DNA from: CAZMVY01 sp964617875
GTDB lineage: Bacteria; Planctomycetota; Phycisphaerae; UBA1845; PWPN01
NCBI GenBank assembly: GCA_964617875.1
Contig: CAZUAI010000047.1
Coordinates: 1 to 44,918 of the forward strand
Direction: 5' to 3'
Length of the DNA: 44,918 bases
Made by a program: the position numbers and the translations under genes. The stretch's first letter is position 1; the number at the start of each line of letters is the position of its first letter. Of this stretch, positions 1 to 8,378 are shown one piece after another. The notes under the pieces were generated by a model, which was not told the DNA's origin, did no database searches, and was given only the letters and a program-made list of their open reading frames with translations.

Positions 1-2556
1 CGTCAGCGTCGCCGTCGTCGCCCCCGAGTAATGCCCCCCGTCGCTCACATCCGACCGATTCCTCTGCCACCGGTAACTCAACGGCAACGTCCCCGTCGCA
101 CCAACCGTAAATACCGCCGTCCCGCCCGGGATCACCGACTGGTTCGACGGCTGCTGCGCGATGCTCGGCGGGCCCGGCGCGTTCAGTGTCAGCGTCGCCC
201 CGTTCGACGTCGCCGTCCCGTACGGGTTCGTCACCACGCACCGGTAGCTCGCCACATCGCTTGAGTCCGCGTTCGAGATCGTCAGCGCCGCCGTCGTTGC
301 GCCCGCGTAGTGACCACCGTTGCTCAGATTCGACTGATTCTTCTGCCACTGATAGCTCAACGGACTCGTTCCCGCCGCCCCCACCGTGAACGTCGCCGTG
401 CCGCCCGGGTCCGCCGTCTGGTTCGACGGCTGCGCCGTGATGCTCGGCGGGTTGTTCTGCGGAAGGCAGTACTCCGGCGCGAACGCGCAAACCCCTGGCC
501 ACACCTCCTGCTCGTACCGTTGCTGCACCGTCGCGCGCAGCTGCGGATTTGTCGTGATCACGACCATCTTCGTCACATTCAACGTCCCGAGGCTCACCGT
601 CAGGTTGCTCCCGTTCAGCGATGTCGCCACGTCGAACAACCCGCTCGGCCGCACCTCGAATGCCGTCGGCGCCGGCGTCCGCATCCACGACGGCAGCGTC
701 GCCACCACGCTCGCATTGCTCACCGGATTCGAATGGAACCCCGTCGTATCGTTGTAGTAGTCATCGTTGACCGCCAGGAGGATGATCGTATCCGTGCCCG
801 AAGCCAGGGCCCGCGCCCACACGTTCGTGCTCGGCACCAGCGCCATGTCCACCGGATGGCTCGTGACCAGTTGCGGCGTAATGGTTTTGATCTCATTGCC
901 ATACAGGCCGATCTCCTTCCAGAGATCCCGGGCCGCCTGTGTCGATTGGTTGGCCAGGCCCATGGAGGGCCAGCCCGTCGCGTTCAGCCACCAGTAGCAC
1001 AATCCCTTGGCGCCGGCAGCCAGCGCGTAATACGCCTCGATGCGCTTGGTCTCGGGATCCGCGAACGGCCAGATCTGGCCGACGAATTCCGGGTCGCACG
1101 CATTCGTGTCCATGCACTTCCACGAGCACGAATAGAGGATCACGTTCGACGGATTCGGCTCCGCCGCCCTGGCGACCGCCCTGGCGACGGCGTAGATGTA
1201 CGTGGCCTTCCGGTAGACCGGGATGACGTTCTGGTCGCGCCAGTACGCGTCCTGCAGCCGCCTCTGATAGTACGGATCCACCTGCAGGATATCGACGGCC
1301 TGCCCGTAGGCATAGTAGTTCTCGGGCTTGTAGCTCCCGTTCATGTTGATCGAGGTCGGCGTCAGCGGACGAACCGCCCGCAGCGCCTCGCCTTCGTCGA
1401 TGGATCGCATCGCCAGGATCCCCATCGGACTCTTGCCGCACGGCAGCTTCAGACCCGTGCCACAGAACGTGCGCTCCATGTTGGATTCCTCGGCGTCGAT
1501 CTCGTCGTTGATGAAGAACATGTCCGGGCCGAGGCCGCGGGTGTCGAATTTGGTCTTGTCGCCGGTGGTATAGCCGTAGTTCCGCGCGACACAATCCGCC
1601 GCCCCCGCCGGCGTATTGATGTAGCCGACGACATTGCCCACGCTCACCTGACAGTTGTTGATGCCGTGATTCGATGACTCGGCGATCCAGTCTGCGATCG
1701 TGTAATTCGGGTTCGACTCCACATTGAATGTGTTGTACGTGCCGTGGATGAACTTGTTGACCCACGTCCGCAGCGAGGCCGTCGCCGTCTTGCCGTCCGC
1801 GTAAACGCCCTGGTACACGTGGTACGACATGGCGTCGAGCGCCGTCGGGAACGTCAGGACCGTCGCCGCGTAATTCACGCCCGGGTCCCCGACCGTCGTC
1901 GCGCTGGCGGTCACGTCCACGCCATCCATGTGGATCGACGCCGGTGCCGCCCCGCCGCTCCGCCGCCAGTGGAGATAGACCTTCCTGCGGTCCTGCGAGA
2001 AGCCCACGCTGGCCAACTGAGGCGCGTTCGCGTCCGCCGGGATGCTCGCGTTGATCGTGCCCCCGGTGGTCGCAATGCTCAGGCTGACCGGGTTCGTCAC
2101 GGGGACGAAACGCAGCCGCACGACGACCTGCGCAACCCCGCCCGCGGGGATCGCTGTGGACGGATCGACCTTGTACCAGACCGGTTCACCGGCATCGAGG
2201 ATGTCCTGCGGCGGATTGTCCCAGTAGAAGTAGATGCTCCGGGCGTTGTGCACGCCCTCATTGAGCTTGAGGACCGTCCCCAGGTTGTACCCGGCCAGGC
2301 TTACACTGTTGACCGATACGGGCGACGCGCCGGTGTTCTTGAAATACGCATGAACGTTGCACCCCACGGCCGTCCCCACGGGGCACGAACTCGGATAGTA
2401 CTTGTCCTTCCAGATGCAGTTGTACTCAGGAAACCAATCATCCTGCTGATACTGGACGCCCAGCAACGTCACCCCGGCATCCGCGACAGAACACCAACCG
2501 CCCGCGACGCACACCACAACCAGCGAGCACAAGGGCCACCGATGCATGCGCTTCAT
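1..2556 (-). CDS. Exported barrel-type protein with C-terminal Ig-like repeats (cut by left edge)
   Basis: A minus-strand frame runs open from an ATG at 2556 to the window edge, 852 codons, with no stop. A GAGGA ribosome site lies 8 bases before the ATG. Residues 1-27 form a signal peptide (MKRMHRW, a hydrophobic core, then a VADAG cleavage region). Residues 30-690 look like a beta domain followed by a TIM-barrel glycoside-hydrolase-like region, with acidic motif FINDEID near 347 and aromatic strand LCYWWLN near 519. I cannot assign a family or name catalytic residues safely. From about residue 702 there are two Ig-like repeats with YQWQKN and YRCVV cores, the second cut by the edge. The missing end may carry the calcium-loop tag seen in the neighbouring exported proteins. 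The domain order is seen; the enzyme role is inferred. Confidence 0.85.
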   Translation of the reverse strand, partial: MKRMHRWPLCSLVVVCVAGGWCSVADAGVTLLGVQYQQDDWFPEYNCIWKDKYYPSSCPVGTAVGCNVHAYFKNTGASPVSVNSVSLAGYNLGTVLKLNEGVHNARSIYFYWDNPPQDILDAGEPVWYKVDPSTAIPAGGVAQVVVRLRFVPVTNPVSLSIATTGGTINASIPADANAPQLASVGFSQDRRKVYLHWRRSGGAAPASIHMDGVDVTASATTVGDPGVNYAATVLTFPTALDAMSYHVYQGVYADGKTATASLRTWVNKFIHGTYNTFNVESNPNYTIADWIAESSNHGINNCQVSVGNVVGYINTPAGAADCVARNYGYTTGDKTKFDTRGLGPDMFFINDEIDAEESNMERTFCGTGLKLPCGKSPMGILAMRSIDEGEALRAVRPLTPTSINMNGSYKPENYYAYGQAVDILQVDPYYQRRLQDAYWRDQNVIPVYRKATYIYAVARAVARAAEPNPSNVILYSCSWKCMDTNACDPEFVGQIWPFADPETKRIEAYYALAAGAKGLCYWWLNATGWPSMGLANQSTQAARDLWKEIGLYGNEIKTITPQLVTSHPVDMALVPSTNVWARALASGTDTIILLAVNDDYYNDTTGFHSNPVSNASVVATLPSWMRTPAPTAFEVRPSGLFDVATSLNGSNLTVSLGTLNVTKMVVITTNPQLRATVQQRYEQEVWPGVCAFAPEYCLPQNNPPSITAQPSNQTADPGGTATFTVGAAGTSPLSYQWQKNQSNLSNGGHYAGATTAALTISNADSSDVASYRCVVTNPYGTATSNGATLTLNAPGPPSIAQQPSNQSVIPGGTAVFTVGATGTLPLSYRWQRNRSDVSDGGHYSGATTATLT

Positions 2557-2589
2557 CACAAGTCCTCGCCATTGCACGCGGCATAAGCA

Positions 2590-2646
2590 TTCACCGGCGG
2601 TACCGGTCGGGGAAGCACGGCGCCCCGCGACGGCATCGCCGGTGAA
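2590..2646 (-). terminator. Perfect 10-bp inverted repeat, terminator-like
   Basis: Arms TTCACCGGCG (2590-2599) and CGCCGGTGAA (2637-2646) are perfectly complementary and enclose a nested CGGGG/CCCCG pair. The element sits between the stop of the HAF-repeat gene (2744) and the start of the next minus-strand gene (2556). No T-run follows, so it is either a terminator without a U-tract or a leader structure of the downstream gene. Confidence 0.4.
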
Positions 2647-2743
2647 CGGAAACCTCATGATCTACCGTTGGGCTCCGCCAAACCCCGGACGGTCTCCACC
2701 ACAAACGGACCGTCACGCGGAGCCCCGCCGACTCACGCACGCA

Positions 2744-5700
2744 CTACGACCCGCACGCCGCCGGTCGATTCGGCCCGTTGAAGCACGACGAAATGCCCGA
2801 GAAATCGGCCAGATCGACATCGAGGTCGTCGTCCGCATCAAGGCAGGCGCAGTCGGCGTCCGGCACCAGGGCGGAGTTCCACGGCTGGTTCGGGCCGTTG
2901 AAGCACGCGCCAAACGTGCTGAAGTCGGTCAGGTCCACGTCGTTATCGCCGTCAATGTCCTGCGGCGGGTTGTTGCACGCCGCAACGACGTTGATCGTCA
3001 CGTTGCCCGTGATCGTTCCGGCCGGAAGGTCATCGCTCGCGGTGAAACTCAGCGTGTACGTCCCGATCGAATTCAACGCGGGCGTGCCCTCCAACGCGAT
3101 GCGCGCCGTCGGCGAACCCTTCGCCGGAGACGGCCCCAGCGTCACGCCGGCCGGCAGCGTGCCCGACACATACGTCAGCGTCACCAGGTCCGGGATATCG
3201 TTGTCGGTCGCCGTGATCGCCGTCGATGCCGGCACCGGCCTGCCCGCCTGGATCGTGATGGTCGTGGTGTCCAGCACGGGCAGATGGTTCACCACCTGCC
3301 GCAGCGAAACGTCGTCGTAGTACGCCGTCTTGCCGTCCAGTGTCACAGTCGTCGGTGGAATCGTGCCGCCTGTGCTCACCGTTCCCGTATTGCCGGACCA
3401 CGTCCCCAGATACGCGGCATTGATGGCCGGGTTCGTATTGGGCTCGATGCGGCCCAGCTTTCCGTCCACGTAGTAAAAGACCTTGTTCGCCCCGACCTTG
3501 ATGCTGAACCGGTGCCAACCCGGCGACCGCAACGGGCAACCCGGCTGATCCATGTCGCCCGTGTTCGTCCTGGAGCCGGACACCGTCTGGTTGCAGCGGT
3601 ACTGGTACTTCGTCGGATCGGCGGCCTGCCTCGCGGGCTGCCTCACCGTCGGCAGCAAACCGATCTCGAAGAGCCACTGCACGGTGCCCACGTTGTAGCC
3701 GCCCCCCGAGCACTGCTGAATGCCGCCCACATGCCGTGCATACGAACCCGTATACGGCGGCACCCCTTCCTCGTACATCCAGAACTCGAACAGCACGGGG
3801 TTCCGGTCCATCGTGCTGTTCTGGTAGTTCCCCGGTGCCGCGTCCATGCCCAGCCGGCCGCCGCTTACGGAGTCCTCGAGGAGCGACTGCGTGCCGCGAG
3901 CCTTGACCGTCGTGAGCGTCATCGGCTCTTCCAGCTGCCAGAACAGCTTCAACGGCGACGATTCGAAATCATCGTTGAAGCCCCAGAACGTGTGCGGCGG
4001 CGACTGCGGACTCGGGATCGGCTGGAACACCACGCGCGACCACGACCGCTCGCTTTCGACGCCACCGCGCGTCTGCGTCGCCTGCACCACGTCCCCGGCC
4101 TGCAGGTCGCCGAGCGCAATCGGGAAGTCATGCACCCCGTCCGTGAACAGCGTTGCCGGATTCGTCTCGTCCGCGTAAGTCAGGACCGACTCGGAACCGT
4201 TCCGAATGCGATACAGCGTCACCCGCGTCGTCTCGCCGGTGGACGTAATCCCCTTGACCGTGACCGATGTGGCTGTCGGATACAGCGTCGGCGCCACGCC
4301 CGTGCTCGAACCGCCCGGCCCCGGCCCCTGGTTGGCGACCTTTACGTCCCAGGTTTCGTCGACACTGCCGCCCGCGTTCGTCGCCCGGATTGTAATGGTG
4401 AACGTCGAACCCACATCGCCCGCCGATGGCGTCCACCCGTACACAAAACCCGTCGCCGGGTTCACCGAGAGCGCCGCAGGTCCGGCCACCTTCGACCACG
4501 ACACGCCCGTGAACATCCCCGCCGACAGGCGAAGCTGCTTCTTATACTCCACGCCCTGATCCGTCGTCGCCGGATCCGGGGTCACCGCATCAATCGCAGG
4601 CGGAAGGATCGCCAGTCCGCGGACGACCCAGCCCTCCGTCTTTCCATTGTGAACGCCGTTGCCCGCGATCGCCGACCCGTCTGCCGAAATCCCCGTGACC
4701 TCCGTCAACGCACTCCAGCCCTGCGCCGCCACGTCGATGCCGTGTGCGCTCAACAGCCACGCCTTCACGTCCCGCGTGCCGTTCGTCGAATCCCAGATGA
4801 ACGCCCGCGCCGGCCCCGTGCCCGCCCGGCTCCGTCCGCCAACCAGTTCGCCCTGCCCGCTGAGGGCCAAGGCCTCCGCCTGGTCGTCGCCCGACAGGAA
4901 CGGGATCTCGACCGTGCTGATCGCCGGCGTCGCCACCCCGAAATTGACCCGGCCCACGAATGCCTTCGACGGCCCCCCCACCATCAACGATGCGCCTGCG
5001 GCATACTCACCGTCGCGAGAAATCGCGTTCGCGTAATTCTGATTCCCGCCCGTGATGTACGGGAACAGGTAGAACGTGGACGAATTCCAGAGGAACGCCT
5101 GCCTCGCCCCGCCGCAAATCGGAGTCGACACCGTCCCCAGCTGAATCTGACCGGCCACGCGGCCGTTGTACGAAATCCCGCGCCCGTAGGCCGGATACTG
5201 CGTCACGGTCGTTCTCCCGAGGTCCAGCATCGACGGCTGGCTTCGCCAGCGGAAAGCGTGCCAGTTCTCACAGCTCATGCCGTCCCAGTCTGACGCCTTC
5301 CCCCAGCCCGTCATCATGACCTCTTCGTCCGATGCCTGGACCGCCAGCCCGCCCGAGTTGCTCGCGAACCCGCCCCCAACCAACAGGAAATTGTCCAGGT
5401 CATACGATCCCATCCCGGTCTTGTCGCCCGACCACAGGAACGCCTGATTCTCGACCGGATCGGGCCAATAATCCCGCCGACCGGTGACGGCGACCTTCAC
5501 CACCCCGCCGCTCGTCAGATCTACGCCGGTCGCAGCGCTGTACGGCACCGAGTCGAAAAGCGTCGGAAACGACAGGCCGTGCAACCCGTCCGTTGTGGAC
5601 CAGAGAAACGCCTCCGTTTGAGCCGACCCGTTCTCGCTCTGCCCGACAACCACCGTCCCGTCCGGGGACATCGCGTTCACCTGGCTCCCCGCCCCCCCGA

Positions 5701-5812
5701 GCGCCCCGACGGCCGTGAAGCTCACTGCACCAAACGCCGCTGCCGCCAACGCCCCAACCATCCCTACAGTCACCAACAACACGACCAAGCCGCGACGATC
5801 GCCTGCCCTCAT
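2744..5812 (-). CDS. Secreted HAF-repeat protein with LamG-like, cadherin-like and C-terminal calcium-loop modules
   Basis: The protein has 1,022 residues from the ATG at 5812. AAGGAG lies 8 bases before this ATG and decides it over an ATG 24 bases further upstream. A signal peptide (MRAGDRRG plus a long Ala/Val/Leu core) is followed by roughly 360 residues of HAF-type repeats (SPDGTVVVGQ, EAFLW motifs). Then come an Ig-fold putative domain (about 400-500), a concanavalin/LamG-like sandwich (about 610-820, with YYVDGK), a cadherin-like domain (about 835-945) and two Asp-rich calcium loops. Each loop is followed by CFNGPN, and the protein ends in NRPAACGS. It is probably extracellular and structural or binding; no catalytic motif is visible. 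It lies about 150 bases after the pseudopilin gene on the same strand and may be cotranscribed with it. Confidence 0.88.
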   Translation of the reverse strand: MRAGDRRGLVVLLVTVGMVGALAAAAFGAVSFTAVGALGGAGSQVNAMSPDGTVVVGQSENGSAQTEAFLWSTTDGLHGLSFPTLFDSVPYSAATGVDLTSGGVVKVAVTGRRDYWPDPVENQAFLWSGDKTGMGSYDLDNFLLVGGGFASNSGGLAVQASDEEVMMTGWGKASDWDGMSCENWHAFRWRSQPSMLDLGRTTVTQYPAYGRGISYNGRVAGQIQLGTVSTPICGGARQAFLWNSSTFYLFPYITGGNQNYANAISRDGEYAAGASLMVGGPSKAFVGRVNFGVATPAISTVEIPFLSGDDQAEALALSGQGELVGGRSRAGTGPARAFIWDSTNGTRDVKAWLLSAHGIDVAAQGWSALTEVTGISADGSAIAGNGVHNGKTEGWVVRGLAILPPAIDAVTPDPATTDQGVEYKKQLRLSAGMFTGVSWSKVAGPAALSVNPATGFVYGWTPSAGDVGSTFTITIRATNAGGSVDETWDVKVANQGPGPGGSSTGVAPTLYPTATSVTVKGITSTGETTRVTLYRIRNGSESVLTYADETNPATLFTDGVHDFPIALGDLQAGDVVQATQTRGGVESERSWSRVVFQPIPSPQSPPHTFWGFNDDFESSPLKLFWQLEEPMTLTTVKARGTQSLLEDSVSGGRLGMDAAPGNYQNSTMDRNPVLFEFWMYEEGVPPYTGSYARHVGGIQQCSGGGYNVGTVQWLFEIGLLPTVRQPARQAADPTKYQYRCNQTVSGSRTNTGDMDQPGCPLRSPGWHRFSIKVGANKVFYYVDGKLGRIEPNTNPAINAAYLGTWSGNTGTVSTGGTIPPTTVTLDGKTAYYDDVSLRQVVNHLPVLDTTTITIQAGRPVPASTAITATDNDIPDLVTLTYVSGTLPAGVTLGPSPAKGSPTARIALEGTPALNSIGTYTLSFTASDDLPAGTITGNVTINVVAACNNPPQDIDGDNDVDLTDFSTFGACFNGPNQPWNSALVPDADCACLDADDDLDVDLADFSGISSCFNGPNRPAACGS

Positions 5813-5851
5813 GACGTGCTCCTTGTATGGACGCATTCCCGCTCCTGCATA

Positions 5852-5870
5852 CCAGACATCTGGCTAGCCA
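5852..5870 (-). promoter_or_regulatory. Overlapping palindromes in the leader of the HAF-repeat gene
   Basis: CCAGA-CA-TCTGG (5852-5863) overlaps the perfect palindrome TGGCTAGCCA (5861-5870), about 40-58 bases before the start codon at 5812. This looks like an operator. No convincing -35/-10 pair could be placed around it. Confidence 0.3.
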
Positions 5871-5962
5871 ATCTACGGCGTCCCCGCCCCACGGCGGGTG
5901 CCAGCTTTCCACCTGCATTGTACGATTCGGCTGCCCTGCTCCTCCCACGCCCTCACGGGACC

Positions 5963-6892
5963 CTATGGCTTGCTCGACAGCAGATTCCACGCCGCGCACA
6001 ACCACGGTGCCCCGGTCTGCCCGCTGCCCGAGAAGCTCGCATACCACCGCACCAATGGCACACCCGCCGCCTTCTTCTGGCCGTTATAGGTCACATTCTC
6101 CGAATTCGGAGGGTCCATGACGAACCGCGCGTGGTAGTCCTGGAACAACACCCCGTATGCGTTCTTGTGCGACGGCGACCCGATCAGCGTATCGACCGCA
6201 AGCGCCTGCACCCGTCCATAATACGGCTGCAACCCCCACGCCCGCATCGACTTCAAGTCATTCCCGTACGTGTTCCTTCTCATGTACGGATCGCCCAGCC
6301 GGTCTCCGATCTGGACGTCCTCCCCGCTGGCGTCCGCCGCCACCGGATTCGTCACGCAGTTCACGCGCGTGTTCGACCGCGACAGCAGCCAGCCCCTCCC
6401 ATCATCCCTCGGATAGAACCCCCCCGGCACGGGCACCGCAAACATGTAACTCCCGTTCGTCACACCCGCGCCCTCGTCGTCAATCAGGAATGATTTCGCG
6501 CCGTTCGATTCGCGCTCGTACGCAAACTGGACGCTGGCCGGGCAGTAGTAGAAGTAAAGGTCCTTCCCGGAGTATTTCCCATACAGACCCGCCTGATTCA
6601 CGTACAGCCGCGGGATGTTCTTCACGCGCGGCCAGATGTAGGCCGCAGGCTCACGCAGGTCGTATGCGAAGCCGCCCCGCACCGGCAGAACCTGCTTGTG
6701 GTCCCCCGAATACGCGTTCAACCCCACACCCTGCTGCTGAAAGTTGTGCAGACAGACGGCCCGCTTCGCCTGTTCCCGCGCCTTGGCCAGCGACGGCAAA
6801 AGCACCGCCATCAGCAGCGCGATGATCGCGACCACGACAAGCAGCTCAATGAGCGTAAACCCACGACGTATGTGGCGAAGCGAGGCGTTCAC
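5963..6892 (-). CDS. Type II pseudopilin-like protein (prepilin N-terminal cleavage/methylation motif)
   Basis: The protein has 309 residues if it starts at the GTG at 6892, which has AAGGAGG 7 bases upstream. An open frame continues upstream to an ATG at 7036, but that stretch looks non-coding. The N-terminus is a textbook class III prepilin leader: basic residues, then Gly11-Phe12 with TLIELL, giving Glu at mature position 5, then a hydrophobic helix ending LLPSLAKARE. The rest is a globular domain without the DUF1559 hallmarks I know, of the kind common in many copies in Phycisphaerae. A prepilin peptidase would cut after Gly11. It may be a minor pseudopilin or a surface protein that borrows the leader. 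A promoter candidate lies at 7048-7077. Confidence 0.88.
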   Translation of the reverse strand: MNASLRHIRRGFTLIELLVVVAIIALLMAVLLPSLAKAREQAKRAVCLHNFQQQGVGLNAYSGDHKQVLPVRGGFAYDLREPAAYIWPRVKNIPRLYVNQAGLYGKYSGKDLYFYYCPASVQFAYERESNGAKSFLIDDEGAGVTNGSYMFAVPVPGGFYPRDDGRGWLLSRSNTRVNCVTNPVAADASGEDVQIGDRLGDPYMRRNTYGNDLKSMRAWGLQPYYGRVQALAVDTLIGSPSHKNAYGVLFQDYHARFVMDPPNSENVTYNGQKKAAGVPLVRWYASFSGSGQTGAPWLCAAWNLLSSKP

Positions 6893-7047
6893 GAGCGAAC
6901 CTCCTTCAGAAACCACCCCGACCCCGGCCGGCTCGCGCCAACCGCAATTGTCATCCTCGACCACAGGCGGCGGAGCTTCGGACGAGCACACTGGAAAGGA
7001 GCCGCGAACCCGAAGCCGACCGACCGTCTGACTCACCGACGATCATC

Positions 7048-7077
7048 ACTTTACCATAATCATCGTTCTCGTGTCAA
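7048..7077 (-). promoter_or_regulatory. Sigma-70-type promoter candidate for the pseudopilin gene
   Basis: Minus strand: -35 TTGACA (7072-7077, perfect), 18-base spacer, -10 TAAAGT (7048-7053). It lies in an AT-rich island unlike the flanking DNA, about 155 bases before the GTG start. Confidence 0.5.
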
Positions 7078-7081
7078 TAGT

Positions 7082-7115
7082 CCTGTTAACAAAAAACAGG
7101 GCTTTCTGTTGACAA
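7082..7115 (-). promoter_or_regulatory. Operator-like inverted repeat next to the promoter
   Basis: CCTGTT (7082-7087) and AACAGG (7095-7100) form an inverted repeat with a 7-base spacer, starting 4 bases upstream of the -35 box. A related motif, CTGTTGACA, follows at 7106-7114. Position and symmetry suggest a regulator binding site; the regulator is unknown. Confidence 0.35.
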
Positions 7116-7286
7116 GGGGTCCTGGTACAACTATAAACCCGAGGGAAATCAGCGACACAGCACTTCGTACCGTATATATGACACACAAACCCGATTCGCT
7201 GACGGACGTGCCCGAAAGGCATTGTGCCCGCCGTTACCAAGGCCCCTGAGAGACCACGGCACCCCCAAGGCACACCGCCCTTACGG

Positions 7287-8366
7287 CTACCCCAGGCACA
7301 ACTCCCAGATCCGCCCCGCCTGCTCCGGCCCCGCCACAACCGTCATGACCGCCAGCCCCCCCGGCGGCAACTTCGTGAACACCCACTCCAGATCCGCCCT
7401 CGACAGGTTCCCCCAGATGACCAACGGCTTGCGGGCCAGGATTTTGCGGTGCGTCTCGTAGAGGGCCTCGGCCGTCGGCCCCCCCTCGTCGATGTGCAGT
7501 TCCAGGGCCGTGAACGGCATCTCCAGGTAGAAGTCGGTCGGCACGAACGCCGTCGGGTGCTGGTGCATGATGCAGCCGTCGAACGATTCGGCAATCCGCA
7601 AGTCATGCTCGCGGATGAACGCATCGTACAACTCGGCGGAGAGCAGCGCGGCCGCGTCCTCCTGGTGCCACACCGTGCCGGCCGGCGCCCACAGGTTGTA
7701 GTAGAACGACCCGACACCCCCGCGGAACAGCGGGATCCGGTCCAGTTGCAGCCTGCCAAACGCGATCCAGAAATCCGTCAGCCGGCGGCACACCTCCCGG
7801 ACCTCGTCCGGCGTGTCAATCATCGCAAACACGAACTCGCTCGGACCGTACAGCGTCGAAAGCAGATCGGCCACGCCACGCATCCGCGTGGTCCCGATCG
7901 GCCACCGTCCGCCGCTCCGCTCGGCCAGACGCCCGAGGAACTCGACCGCCTTCTGCATCCACGGCGCCGAAGCGTCGAACGCCGGGACGCCCTGCGGCCC
8001 GGAGAAGCCCGGAGGCCGATCCGCCCGGATCGAACCCGTCGCGTGGTCCGCGGCGATCGGGCAACCCAGCGCCGCCTCAAGCCAGGGAATCCCCCAGAAC
8101 GCGCTCGCGCTCCAGATGAAGTCCCCGCCGCACGCCTCATGGCGATCGAACAGCCGGTCGCAGTCGTCGAGGTACGGCGCCACGTCGAAGTCTTCGGGCA
8201 TCAGCGGCCGGTCCGTCGGCAGCGTCCGCGACGCCTCATAACGCCGCAGCGGATACTCGCTGCCCACGAAGAAACCCAGCAGCGGCCGCTCGTTCCGGCG
8301 CGCGTAGAACCGCCGAAACTGCTCCACGCGTTCGTCGATCGTCTGAAACTGCGGGGCCCCCGCCAT
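7287..8366 (-). CDS. Uroporphyrinogen decarboxylase-like (UroD/MtaA-type) protein
   Basis: The protein has 359 residues. Its overall layout (EQFRRFYARR start, a DDCDRLFDRH segment, a LSTLYGPSEF helix, ALELHIDEGGPT, WGNLSRADLEW end) is that of the divergent UroD-like TIM-barrel proteins abundant in Planctomycetota and Verrucomicrobia, not of heme-pathway HemE. A GCIMHQHPT segment could supply metal ligands as in cobalamin-linked methyltransferases, but that is a guess. It follows the GH42-like gene after 12 bases, and the GGAG of its ribosome site overlaps the upstream stop codon, so the two are probably translationally coupled. The substrate is unknown; with a glycosidase partner, handling a modified (for example methylated) sugar or aglycone is one possibility. 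Confidence 0.72.
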   Translation of the reverse strand: MAGAPQFQTIDERVEQFRRFYARRNERPLLGFFVGSEYPLRRYEASRTLPTDRPLMPEDFDVAPYLDDCDRLFDRHEACGGDFIWSASAFWGIPWLEAALGCPIAADHATGSIRADRPPGFSGPQGVPAFDASAPWMQKAVEFLGRLAERSGGRWPIGTTRMRGVADLLSTLYGPSEFVFAMIDTPDEVREVCRRLTDFWIAFGRLQLDRIPLFRGGVGSFYYNLWAPAGTVWHQEDAAALLSAELYDAFIREHDLRIAESFDGCIMHQHPTAFVPTDFYLEMPFTALELHIDEGGPTAEALYETHRKILARKPLVIWGNLSRADLEWVFTKLPPGGLAVMTVVAGPEQAGRIWELCLG

Positions 8367-8378
8367 GCCGCACCCGGA

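Noticed and set aside
7046..7339. A 97-codon minus-strand frame upstream of the pseudopilin gene
   Set aside because: It crosses the promoter/operator island and the end of the UroD-like gene, and the product has no sensible composition.
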